Shown: piece after piece, positions 19,801-26,550 of the stretch
Layout: the number at the start of each line of letters is the position of its first letter
Position numbering within the stretch: position 1 is the stretch's first letter
DNA from: an uncultured Bacteroidales bacterium
Lineage (GTDB): Bacteria > Bacteroidota > Bacteroidia > Bacteroidales > UBA932
Reading direction: 5' to 3'
DNA: 64,000 nucleotides
NCBI GenBank assembly: GCA_944326325.1
Contig: CALVDQ010000008.1
Coordinates: forward strand, 1-64,000
Made by a program: the position numbers and the translations under genes
Notes under the pieces: generated by a model
What the model was told of the DNA's origin: nothing
What the model saw: the letters and a program-made list of their open reading frames with translations, nothing else
Database searches by the model: none

Positions 19801-20754
19801 ATAGGGCTGAGCCTTGTAAAGCTTCTTGTCGGAAAACATGACGGGAAGGTAAGCATAGAAGAAAGCGGGTCGGGAGGCTGCAAGGTTGTGGTCACGATAC
19901 CCGATGCGGCTCCGGTATCCGCTTCTGAGATGGAGGAACAGGCCGAAGTCCAGACCGATGAGTCCACGGACAGATACAGGGTGATGATAGTGGAGGACAC
20001 GGAGGATATGCGTATGTTCCTTGTTCGGAATTTCGAGGACAGCTACAAGGTAATCTCCGCCTCGGACGGAAAGGAAGCGCTGAAACTGCTTTCAGAATAT
20101 CCTTGCGACCTGATAATAAGTGACATACTGATGCCCGGAATGGACGGTTATGAGTTTCTCGCTAAAGTACGTGGAGACAGGATGCTGAGCCATATACCGT
20201 TCATACTGCTGTCTGCGCTCGATTCCCCGGATTCAAAGATCAAAGGGCTGGAATACGGGGCGGACTCTTATGTGGAGAAACCTTTTTCCCTGAATTTCCT
20301 GAAAGCCACGGCGGCCAGCCTGCTTGACAACCGCAAGAGGATTTTCGAACATTTCGCTTCTTCTCCGGAAATGCTCAGGCATGATAAAAACGAGATTTCC
20401 CCTCAGGATGAGCAATGGCTTGACAAGGTAAATGAGGTGATTGCAGAGAATCTGACAAACGACGGATTCTCGGTCGAGATGCTTGCCGATACCATGGCCA
20501 TGAGCCGTTCAAACCTTCAGCGCAAGATCAAGGGACTTACCGGGACTGTCCCTACGGAATACATTCGTCTGATAAGGCTGAAGACGGCTGCGAAACTTCT
20601 CAAGAACGGTGAGTACAGAATAAACGAGGTGTGCTACCTTACCGGTTTCAGCAACATGTCTTATTTTTCCAGAAGGTTCAAGCAGCAGTTCGGGATGCTG
20701 CCGAAGGACTATATCCGGAAAAACGGCAATACCGGCAGCAAGGATATCGGATGA
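16810..20754 (+). CDS. Hybrid two-component system sensor/regulator (HTCS) of the PUL
   Basis: A 1314-residue one-protein signalling system. In order: signal peptide (about 1-22), two-component-regulator propeller repeats (about 30-690; many LWIGS/VWFAT motifs), a Y_Y_Y domain (about 690-765), one membrane segment (about 765-790), HisKA with HEIKTP (phospho-accepting His813), HATPase with NLLTNAVRFA, DDGPGIP and GVGIGLSLVKLL, a receiver domain (about 1056-1175) with Asp1105 in ISDILMPGMDGYEF, and an AraC-type DNA-binding domain (about 1200-1305). The periplasmic propeller senses an oligosaccharide from the target glycan and the AraC part activates the PUL. The ATG at 16810, 16 bases after the previous stop, gives a good signal peptide; longer forms overlap the upstream gene. 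Confidence 0.95.
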   Translation: MYFPRKTFLVFFSFLTAISLWGRNPYRRYDVRSGLSDNSVKDICQDRTGYMWFATKDGINRFDGNKIRTYASSMTGDHLNIDVICPHSDGMRLWLGCTSSLEIFDPVTGKASRFRKAAADGTGIDECTSLMYDDDGNLWIGSISSGLFKWSEKDSSLIHYNVPGSDYILSLFQDNSGLLWVGSASGLYVYDRESDSFSRGFLLVDGIPNLGDNEFTTIIQGEGKNLMVGTQNGAVAEFDPERGTFNVYQPVDAQGTVLPVTRIHSIYRKSENHYMIGADSGLYYFDRKTGKWSTSDVLSDESSIYRFYRDREGGLWIGTYFCGVNYLSPRQNEILWFYDDGRPGSLNGNAVSEFCEDPSGNLWIATENGGLNYFEPGTATFKDCSSLSHDNLHALEIAGDKLLIGTFSKGLDCLDLSTGKVSGYMNNPRDTASICNNYVYSIHLASDGTVFIGTMAGLCTFDMDKGSFSKIGVTGGNFIYDIAEDQDGNVWFATRSGGIWRYSLEGKEWTNYVHDGEDSGSPLENKFSRVYVDLNGNVWFCGESAGICRYIPAEDRFENFRTGESLPNGIYYGILDDGAGNLWLSSNTGILKYNPGLRTHISYTTEDGLQSNQFNFRSSYVSSDGTFYFGGINGFNSFSPFNISVNRIPPRTSISSVDIKFSGKDGTVAQEYVMPHGSFLKITDKALSMTVNYECLSYVAPGQNRFAWKLHGLDEEWISTDQHSITFMKLPPGKYSFMVKSCNNNGYWSESVADFSFQVLPSPFLSTGAKIVYTLVLTALVMLIFRYIYIRQEERKERKLYKSKIDFFTQIAHEIKTPVTLIKSPLEQIMETGKWNDTVAVNLSVIRKNVDRLLQLIHQLLDFRKIDSEGYRLSCSVTDLSAVAEETIAQFRGIAGSGRDGKGAADVPEIIYSSPEKHVTLLADREALRKILTNLLTNAVRFAKSRITVAVGEETVKGIRQVLITVEDDGPGIPSGIKDKVFDPFFQGTPYSGNGVGIGLSLVKLLVGKHDGKVSIEESGSGGCKVVVTIPDAAPVSASEMEEQAEVQTDESTDRYRVMIVEDTEDMRMFLVRNFEDSYKVISASDGKEALKLLSEYPCDLIISDILMPGMDGYEFLAKVRGDRMLSHIPFILLSALDSPDSKIKGLEYGADSYVEKPFSLNFLKATAASLLDNRKRIFEHFASSPEMLRHDKNEISPQDEQWLDKVNEVIAENLTNDGFSVEMLADTMAMSRSNLQRKIKGLTGTVPTEYIRLIRLKTAAKLLKNGEYRINEVCYLTGFSNMSYFSRRFKQQFGMLPKDYIRKNGNTGSKDIG

Positions 20755-20774
20755 CCTTGCCTGCCGGTATTTGC
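20726..20774 (-). terminator. Intrinsic terminator of the cyd operon, overlapping the HTCS gene end
   Basis: An almost perfect stem of about 18 base pairs (arms 20726-20743 and 20755-20774, two single-base bulges) with an 11-base loop. Read on the minus strand it is followed by a run of five T (plus-strand AAAAA at 20719-20723), as expected for a terminator downstream of cydB. On the plus strand there is no T run. The HTCS stop codon lies in the loop. Confidence 0.75.
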
Positions 20775-20800
20775 AGTCATGGACAGCCTGTTCCCGACTG

Positions 20801-21952
20801 TCAGTATTTGTCGGCCGTATTCTCGATTTCCTCCCTTGTCACGGGTTTCCTGTCCATCGACCACCATGCGTAGGCGATGTATGCGACGACAAAAGGAATT
20901 ATGAAAGATACGTATGTCATCACCTTGAGGGTGAATTGGCTCGAACAGCTGTTGGACAGGGTAAGGGAACTTTGCAGGTCGGTTACGGACGGATAGTATG
21001 CCGTGCCGTTGTATCCTGCGGTCATGAAAAGGGCCATGACGGCGAGGACTGTCCCTGCCCCGGCCCACCATATCCCGCGACGGTAATTCCTGCAGGCACA
21101 GGTTTTTACAGTGCCGTAGAGGACTGCAAGGGTCCCGGCGAGGAAGATGGCAAGTACCGCCGGCATGCCGGTGAGGTTATGCCAGTATTTGTATTTTTCC
21201 ATGTACACCGTTCCGCTGCCGTCCACTGCAAATCCTTCGGAAAGGCATATTGACACGACAAAGGCCACGAAGAAAAGTACGAAGCAGGCTGAAATCCACC
21301 TGAGGTGCTTCCGTATGTTGGATGCCAGGGAGTCATCGTCGATGTTGCCCAGCATATAGAGGCTTCCGAGTACGGCAGAAAGGGTCATGACCGCCAGGCC
21401 GAGAAGGACATTCCTTATGTCAGCTACAGCTTCGAGCCCGTGCCAGCCGTTTCCCCATGCGCTTATGACAGGGGAGAGGCTGTCTCCTGCCGCAGCCTTG
21501 TCAACGGTGAAGTCCGAACCCGTGAAGAAGGTGCCGACCGCCGTGCCGATGAGCAGGGGGCCGAGACATCCGTTGAGCGTGAGGAAAGCCCTGAAAGTTC
21601 CCGTACCGAGAAGATTGCCGGCTTTCGTCTGGAATTCGTAAGACACGGCCTGCAGGACGAATGTCAGCAGGATGAGTACCCACACCCAGAACGCCCCTCC
21701 GAAACTTGTGCTGTAGAATAGCGGGAAGGAAGCGAAGAAGGCTCCACCGAAAGTGACAAGGGTGGTGAAGGTGAATTCCCATTTCCTGCCTGTCGAATTC
21801 ACTATCATCTGGCGCTGCATCTCGTTCTTGCCTGCGAGGAAGATCAGGGCGTTGCCTCCCTGCACGAACATCAGGAAGACGAGAAGACCGCCCAGGAGCG
21901 ATATTATGAACCACCAATAGTGCTGAAGAAAAACGTATCCGAACATAACCAT
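20801..21952 (-). CDS. cydB: Cytochrome bd ubiquinol oxidase subunit II
   Basis: A 383-residue integral membrane protein with about eight or nine hydrophobic segments, typical CydB length. Near the N-terminus are FLMFVQGGNALIF and GRKWEFTFTTLVTFGGAFFA (20 residues or fewer of the conserved GKNE region shown), which place it in the CydB family. With CydA it forms the bd-type quinol oxidase that reduces oxygen to water in the inner membrane with very high affinity, supporting nanaerobic respiration and oxygen removal in otherwise anaerobic Bacteroidales. It starts 6 bases after the cydA stop. Transcription ends at the hairpin at 20726-20774. A second Met at residue 3 is an alternative start. 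Confidence 0.97.
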   Translation of the reverse strand: MVMFGYVFLQHYWWFIISLLGGLLVFLMFVQGGNALIFLAGKNEMQRQMIVNSTGRKWEFTFTTLVTFGGAFFASFPLFYSTSFGGAFWVWVLILLTFVLQAVSYEFQTKAGNLLGTGTFRAFLTLNGCLGPLLIGTAVGTFFTGSDFTVDKAAAGDSLSPVISAWGNGWHGLEAVADIRNVLLGLAVMTLSAVLGSLYMLGNIDDDSLASNIRKHLRWISACFVLFFVAFVVSICLSEGFAVDGSGTVYMEKYKYWHNLTGMPAVLAIFLAGTLAVLYGTVKTCACRNYRRGIWWAGAGTVLAVMALFMTAGYNGTAYYPSVTDLQSSLTLSNSCSSQFTLKVMTYVSFIIPFVVAYIAYAWWSMDRKPVTREEIENTADKY

Positions 21953-21958
21953 TCTGTT

Positions 21959-23443
21959 TTAAATCTGTTTTTCAGGGCCCTTCCTTATGGCCTTGACAAG
22001 AATCCTGAGTTCTATCGCAAGGAAAAGCGTGAATACAGCCACGAAGATGAAGAAAGTCGTCATCACGGCCCCGGCGCCCAGACTGGATACAGCCGCATTC
22101 ACCGGCAGCAGATCCTGTATCGCCCATGGCTGGCGCCCGACTTCCGCCACAATCCATCCGCACTGTCCTGCAATGTAGACGAGCGGGATGGACACGATGG
22201 CGGCTATATGCAGCCAGCGTATCTTTTCAATCTTTCCTTTATATTCGGCCCAGAGCACCGCAGCCATTAGAAGAAGGAGGAGACATCCCAATCCGACCAT
22301 AATCCTGAATGGCCAGTAGACCATGCCCACGGCCGGCACAAGGTCCTCCTTGTCTTCAATATATCCGTATCCGAAATATCCGGCATTTTCTTCGAGCACC
22401 TTCCTTGCCTCCGCAGCGGCTTCAGGATCGGTATCCTTGTTTTCCCTGTAGGCCTTGAACGCTGCCAGCGCCAGAGCGCCCCTTTCCATTTTATCGTCAG
22501 CCGAAAGTACTTCAGTCCCGTCAGGTGCCGTATACCCTTCCAGAAGGTCATTGATCCCGGGTACATAGCCGTCCGGGTCATGAGTGGCGAGCAGAGAAAG
22601 CATCCCGGGAATCTCGATTCCCGGAACTATGGAGAACGGAGCCCGCTGTCCTCCGTCTTCGAGACCTTCGGCCGCGGCAAGTTTCATGGGCTGGTATTTT
22701 GCCACATGGACCGCCGAACTGTCTCCCGAGAACATCACGGCGAAAGTCCCGATGATGCCGACAATCGCTGCTACCCGGATGCTTGCCCTGGCGAATTCCG
22801 TATCCCTTTTCTTCAGAAGGTACCAGCAGCTTATCCCGATCACCACGACCGCCCCCGTCATCCATCCGCTGAGGACCGAGTGGAAGAACTTGCTTACAGC
22901 CACAGGATTTGTCACGACCGCCCAGAAGTCCGACATTTCATGCCTGACGGTGTCCGGGTTGAACTCCATCCCGACAGGATGCTGCATCCAGCCGTTCGCC
23001 ACAAGGATCCAGAGGGCGGATATCGATGCCCCTATGCCTGTGAGCCATGTCGCGGCAAGGTGGAATTTCCTGCTGACCTTGTCCCATCCGAAGAACATGA
23101 CTGCCACGAAGGTGGCTTCCATGAAGAATGCGAAAATACCCTCTATCGCGAGGGGTGCGCCGAAAATGTCTCCGACGAACCAGGAATAGTTGCTCCAGTT
23201 GGTGCCGAATTCGAATTCAAGGATGATTCCCGTGGCTATGCCCACGGCGAAGTTGATCCCGAAAATCTTCTGCCAGAACCTGGCCGTACGTTTCCAGAAT
23301 TCGTCTTTCCTTACGACATACAATGTCTCCATCACCGCCATGATCACCGACAGTCCCAGCGTGAGCGGGACGAAGAGCCAGTGATAGCAGGCCGTCAGGG
23401 CGAACTGCGCCCTGGACCATCCGATCAATGCTGTATCTACCAT
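21959..23443 (-). CDS. cydA: Cytochrome bd ubiquinol oxidase subunit I
   Basis: A 494-residue CydA. The N-terminal SRAQFALTACYHWLFVPLTL carries the conserved haem b595 ligand region (His21, equivalent to His19 of E. coli). Later come GIATGIILEFEFGTNWSNYS and the periplasmic Q-loop region that binds quinol. It is slightly shorter than the E. coli protein (about 522). It holds the haems and quinol-oxidizing site of the bd oxidase. The start codon lies inside the last codons of the upstream DUF4492 gene (7-base overlap), so the two are translated together. It belongs to the tpx-DUF4492-cydA-cydB operon. Confidence 0.97.
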   Translation of the reverse strand: MVDTALIGWSRAQFALTACYHWLFVPLTLGLSVIMAVMETLYVVRKDEFWKRTARFWQKIFGINFAVGIATGIILEFEFGTNWSNYSWFVGDIFGAPLAIEGIFAFFMEATFVAVMFFGWDKVSRKFHLAATWLTGIGASISALWILVANGWMQHPVGMEFNPDTVRHEMSDFWAVVTNPVAVSKFFHSVLSGWMTGAVVVIGISCWYLLKKRDTEFARASIRVAAIVGIIGTFAVMFSGDSSAVHVAKYQPMKLAAAEGLEDGGQRAPFSIVPGIEIPGMLSLLATHDPDGYVPGINDLLEGYTAPDGTEVLSADDKMERGALALAAFKAYRENKDTDPEAAAEARKVLEENAGYFGYGYIEDKEDLVPAVGMVYWPFRIMVGLGCLLLLLMAAVLWAEYKGKIEKIRWLHIAAIVSIPLVYIAGQCGWIVAEVGRQPWAIQDLLPVNAAVSSLGAGAVMTTFFIFVAVFTLFLAIELRILVKAIRKGPEKQI

Positions 23444-23688
23444 ATTTCCTTAAAGTTCATGCCGGCCTGTCCTTCCGCCCTGTCCACAAGCTGCGTACCT
23501 ACGTGGTCGCTTTTCTGTTCGTCCGATTTCCCCGCGAGGACAGGCTCAAAGAAAAACACGCGGAGAACTGCAAAAAGAATGACGAGCTTCAGGATAATGA
23601 GAAACCACAGGGGTCTGCCCCATGTCATGTTCCTGAAGCCGTCGATATAAAACCTCCATACAGAGGCAAGTCTCCTGGCAAAACCCAT
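23437..23688 (-). CDS. DUF4492 small membrane protein, cytochrome bd partner
   Basis: An 83-residue protein with one hydrophobic segment (about 27-48) after a positively charged N-terminus with WRFYIDGFRNMTWG, the DUF4492 signature. The C-terminal tail is polar. In Bacteroidota this family is commonly encoded directly upstream of cydA, and it is thought to be a small accessory subunit or assembly factor of the bd oxidase, comparable in position though not in sequence to CydX. The gene overlaps the cydA start by 7 bases and begins 8 bases after tpx. Confidence 0.85.
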   Translation of the reverse strand: MGFARRLASVWRFYIDGFRNMTWGRPLWFLIILKLVILFAVLRVFFFEPVLAGKSDEQKSDHVGTQLVDRAEGQAGMNFKEIW

Positions 23689-23696
23689 CAGGGACC

Positions 23697-24197
23697 TTAC
23701 CTGAGTACTTTCAAGGCTGTCCCGTAGTCCGGCTCGTGCGTTATTTCCGGCACAAGTTCCTCATAGATGATCTTCCCTGTCTCGTCCACTATCACGACCG
23801 CCCTCGCAAGAAGTCCCTTGAGCGGACCGTCGGTCATGGTTATCCCGTACCTTTCGTCGAAATGACGGCATCTGAATACCGACAGCGGCACTACCTTGTC
23901 AATGCCTTCAGTCGTGCAGAACCTTGACTGCGCGAACGGAAGATCCTTGGATACGCAGAGGACGACCGTGTTCTCAAGCGAGGCGGCCTCCTGGTTGAAC
24001 CTTCTTACCGAAGCCGCACAGACCGGTGTGTCCAGACTCGGGAATATATTGAGAACCACTCTCTTGCCGATAAGTTCCGGGAGATGCACCGTTGTAAGGT
24101 CACCTTTGACACCACCGAATTTAGGGGCTGTCTCCCCGACTGCCGGCAGCTCCCCGCAAAGCTGTACGGGAGTTCCGTTGAATGTAACTGTTGCCAT
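23697..24197 (-). CDS. tpx: Thiol peroxidase (atypical 2-Cys peroxiredoxin)
   Basis: A 166-residue Tpx. The peroxidatic cysteine is Cys60 in PSLDTPVCAASVRRFN and the resolving cysteine is Cys94 in FAQSRFC, the spacing of the family; the start MATVTFNGTPVQL is also typical. It reduces hydrogen peroxide and organic peroxides in the cytoplasm with thioredoxin. It is the first gene of a likely operon with DUF4492, cydA and cydB, so peroxide removal and oxygen reduction share expression. A good promoter with both -33 and -7 elements lies immediately upstream. Confidence 0.96.
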   Translation of the reverse strand: MATVTFNGTPVQLCGELPAVGETAPKFGGVKGDLTTVHLPELIGKRVVLNIFPSLDTPVCAASVRRFNQEAASLENTVVLCVSKDLPFAQSRFCTTEGIDKVVPLSVFRCRHFDERYGITMTDGPLKGLLARAVVIVDETGKIIYEELVPEITHEPDYGTALKVLR

Positions 24198-24220
24198 GAT
24201 AGATTCCGTTTAAAATTTTT

Positions 24221-24251
24221 CAAAACTACGAAATTTCCTCAAGAAAGCAAA
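24221..24251 (-). promoter_or_regulatory. Promoter of the tpx-cyd operon (-33 and -7 elements)
   Basis: On the minus strand, TTTG (24248-24251) and TAGTTTTG (24221-24228) are separated by 19 bases. This matches the Bacteroides primary promoter TTTG-N19-21-TAnnTTTG and is the best full match I found in the window. The predicted start site leaves a leader of about 20 bases before the tpx ATG. Confidence 0.75.
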
Positions 24252-24263
24252 ACAGGATTACGG

Positions 24264-25007
24264 TCATATCGTACGTCTGCGGAACTCCGCAAGGGCGAGA
24301 GCCGTAGCCACAGCTGCATTAAGAGATTCAGAACCAGGCTCGCCGGCAGGGTAGGGCGGAATCAGCAGCCGGTCGGAACAAAGGGCGGCGACTTCACCGG
24401 AAATCCCTTCCGATTCGTTTCCGGTAACCAGAAGCACCGGGCAATCCTTTCCGGTCGCCAGCGCGGCCGAATAGATGTCGTGTCCGTCAAGGAAGGTGCC
24501 GTAGACCCTGCCGCCGAGAGCGGATACCGAACGGCACAGGGCAGGAATGTCGGTATAATGGAAGCCTACCCTGAAGATCGCCCCCATGGTGGACTGCACG
24601 ACCTTTGGATTGAATATATCGGCGGTATCAGGGGAGGCGAAAACGGCATCAGCCCCGAACCAGTCAGCCACACGGAGTATGGTCCCGAGGTTGCCAGGGT
24701 CACGGATCGTGTCAAGGGCAAGGTACAGGCCGTTGCGGATGATCCCGTCCGGGCTTCCGCTCCTGACTCCGGATGGCTTGCGCACGAGTGCAAGTACCGG
24801 GGAAGGTGAAGACAGCAGGCTTATCCGGGCCATCGCCGCTTCCCCGATCTCGTCGCGGCGGTAGACGGCCGTGACCTCCATGCCGGAATCCATGGCTTCG
24901 GCGACCATCTTTTCGCCTTCAACGACAAAAAGACCGTATTCGTCCCGGTATTTCTTCTGCGCCAGGGACCGGATTCTCTTTATTTCGGCATTCGATATGC
25001 TCTGCAT
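24264..25007 (-). CDS. TrmH/SpoU-family RNA 2'-O-methyltransferase
   Basis: A 247-residue SPOUT methyltransferase. An N-terminal substrate-binding domain (about 1-95; KYRDEYGLFVVEGEKMVAEA) is followed by the knotted catalytic domain with its three motifs: LDTIRDPGNLGTILRVADWF, LVTGNESEGIS and SLNAAVATALALAEF. It methylates a ribose 2'-hydroxyl in rRNA or tRNA using S-adenosylmethionine; the exact target base is not clear. It is distinct from the RlmB-like gene at 56694. It begins 12 bases after the end of the upstream decarboxylase gene, so they are probably co-transcribed. Confidence 0.9.
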   Translation of the reverse strand: MQSISNAEIKRIRSLAQKKYRDEYGLFVVEGEKMVAEAMDSGMEVTAVYRRDEIGEAAMARISLLSSPSPVLALVRKPSGVRSGSPDGIIRNGLYLALDTIRDPGNLGTILRVADWFGADAVFASPDTADIFNPKVVQSTMGAIFRVGFHYTDIPALCRSVSALGGRVYGTFLDGHDIYSAALATGKDCPVLLVTGNESEGISGEVAALCSDRLLIPPYPAGEPGSESLNAAVATALALAEFRRRTI

Positions 25008-25019
25008 GGTTCAGGAGGA

Positions 25020-26414
25020 TCAGTATCCCAGGATCTTCAGCATCGACTTGTAGGTCTGTTCCTTGGAAAACAGCTTGGTGAAATATTCCCCGTTCTCGTC
25101 CCTGTCGATTATGATGTACTTCGGTGCAGGCTGCAGGCAATGCTGGAGCCCTCCGAACCCGGAAATGGACTCCTGGTAGGCTCCAGTGTGGAAAAAGCCT
25201 ATGTAAAGCGGGTCGTTCCTGTCCTCCATGATCGGGAGGAATATCGCGTTGGCATGGGAATCGGCGTTGTAGTAGTCCTGGCTGTCACAGGTAAGCCCTC
25301 CGAGGAACACCCTCTGGTACTTCTCGTTCCACTTGTTTATCGGGAGCAGGATGAAGCGCTGCTTTATGCCCCATGTATCCGGCAGGGTAGTCATGAAGGA
25401 GTTGTCTATCATGTACCATCTCTCCCTGTCGTTCTGCTGCTTCATATCCAGTATCTGGAATATCGTCGCACCGGACTCTCCCACGGTAAAGCTGCCGAAC
25501 TCTGTGAATATGTTCGGCTCAGGCACTCCGCGTGCGTTGCACATTGTCTTTATCTGGAGTATGATCTCTTCCGCCATGTACTCGTAGTCGAAATCCGAAG
25601 CAAGGGAGTTCTTTATAGGGAATCCACCGCCGATGTTCAGCGAATCGAGCTCCGGGCATATCATCTTCAGGTCGCAGTACACGTTCACGCACTTGGCAAG
25701 CTCGTTCCAGTAGTAGGCAGTATCCCTGATGCCTGTATTTATGAAGAAATGGAGCATCTTCAGGTGGAACTTGCTGCTCTTGCTGATGATGTTCTCGTAG
25801 AACGGCAGGATGTCGCTGTAGCGGATCCCGAGCCGCGAGGTATAGAACTCGAAATTCGGCTCTTCCTCGGATGCTATCCTGATACCTATGTTGATAGGTA
25901 CGTTGACCAGGGCGTCAAGGTCCTGGAGTTCGTGCATATTGTCCAGTACAGGGATGAGGTTGTGCCAGCCGGAATTGGCGAAGCCGGCTATGTTCTCGAT
26001 ATAGGCAGGCTTCTTGAAGCCGTTGCATACAATGTACAGCTCCCTGTCCACCGCCCCCTCTGCCTCGAGGGCCTCAATCAGGTTCAGGTCGAAGGCCGAG
26101 GACGTCTCGATGTGGATGTCGTTCTTGAGAGCCTCTCTCAGCACAAATTCGAAATGAGAACTCTTTGTACAGTAGCAATAGTGGTAGGAACCCTTGTAGT
26201 CGGCCTTTGCCATGGCTACATTGAACATCCTCTTTGCCCGCTGGATCTGTGAAGAGATTTTCGGCAGATAGGTTATCTTCAGGGGAGTCCCGTACTGGTT
26301 GATGATGTCCATCATGTTGATGCCGTGGAAATACAGTTCCCCGTCCTCCACCTCGAACTCGTCCTGCGGGAATTCGAAAGTCTGGTCAATCAGATCGATG
26401 TACTTGTTCTTCAT
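25020..26414 (-). CDS. PLP-dependent arginine decarboxylase-type enzyme (short Bacteroidota form)
   Basis: A 464-residue fold-III (alanine racemase-like) PLP decarboxylase. The PLP lysine is Lys84 in YCYCTKSSHF, the substrate/PLP-phosphate motif LNIGGGFPIK is present, and LTCDSQDYYN holds the C-terminal active-site Cys-Asp. Orthologues of this length are usually annotated as biosynthetic arginine decarboxylase in Bacteroidota, making agmatine for polyamines, although classical SpeA is about 630 residues. Specificity for arginine, ornithine or another amino acid cannot be assigned from motifs. It is divergent from tamL, and its 5' leader holds a perfect palindrome. Confidence 0.8.
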   Translation of the reverse strand: MKNKYIDLIDQTFEFPQDEFEVEDGELYFHGINMMDIINQYGTPLKITYLPKISSQIQRAKRMFNVAMAKADYKGSYHYCYCTKSSHFEFVLREALKNDIHIETSSAFDLNLIEALEAEGAVDRELYIVCNGFKKPAYIENIAGFANSGWHNLIPVLDNMHELQDLDALVNVPINIGIRIASEEEPNFEFYTSRLGIRYSDILPFYENIISKSSKFHLKMLHFFINTGIRDTAYYWNELAKCVNVYCDLKMICPELDSLNIGGGFPIKNSLASDFDYEYMAEEIILQIKTMCNARGVPEPNIFTEFGSFTVGESGATIFQILDMKQQNDRERWYMIDNSFMTTLPDTWGIKQRFILLPINKWNEKYQRVFLGGLTCDSQDYYNADSHANAIFLPIMEDRNDPLYIGFFHTGAYQESISGFGGLQHCLQPAPKYIIIDRDENGEYFTKLFSKEQTYKSMLKILGY

Positions 26415-26454
26415 TTCTACAATGCAGTTTGATTACTTTGTCAAAAATTTCCAT

Positions 26455-26471
26455 ATCCGGCTAAGCCGGAT
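26455..26471. promoter_or_regulatory. Perfect 17-base palindrome between decarboxylase and tamL genes
   Basis: ATCCGGCT (26455-26462), one A, then AGCCGGAT (26464-26471). It lies in the divergent intergenic region, downstream of the predicted decarboxylase promoter, so it would be in that mRNA leader. It could be an RNA hairpin or a DNA operator. Confidence 0.55.
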
Positions 26472-26486
26472 TTCATTTTCCGGCTG

Positions 26487-26515
26487 CAAATATATCATTA
26501 ATATCTGTTCCGCAA
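26487..26515 (-). promoter_or_regulatory. Putative promoter of the decarboxylase gene
   Basis: Minus-strand TATATTTG (plus CAAATATA, 26487-26494) with a TTG (plus CAA, 26513-26515) 18 bases upstream. This fits TAnnTTTG with a slightly short spacer and gives a leader of about 65 bases that includes the palindrome at 26455-26471. Confidence 0.5.
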
Positions 26516-26536
26516 GATGTTTTACGGAAAAGTTTC

Positions 26537-26544
26537 TAAATTTG
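26537..26544 (+). promoter_or_regulatory. Putative -7 element of tamL
   Basis: TAAATTTG matches TAnnTTTG and lies only 6 bases before the ATG at 26551, so the transcript would have almost no leader. The -33 element is not clear. Confidence 0.5.
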
Positions 26545-26550
26545 CACGGC

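Noticed and set aside
22580..23650. 356-codon plus-strand frame opposite cydA
   Set aside because: cydA is unambiguous and the antisense product is a charged, His/Pro-rich sequence without membrane or domain features.
25140..26252. 370-codon plus-strand frame opposite the decarboxylase
   Set aside because: The minus-strand PLP enzyme has all motifs; the antisense frame is a shadow.
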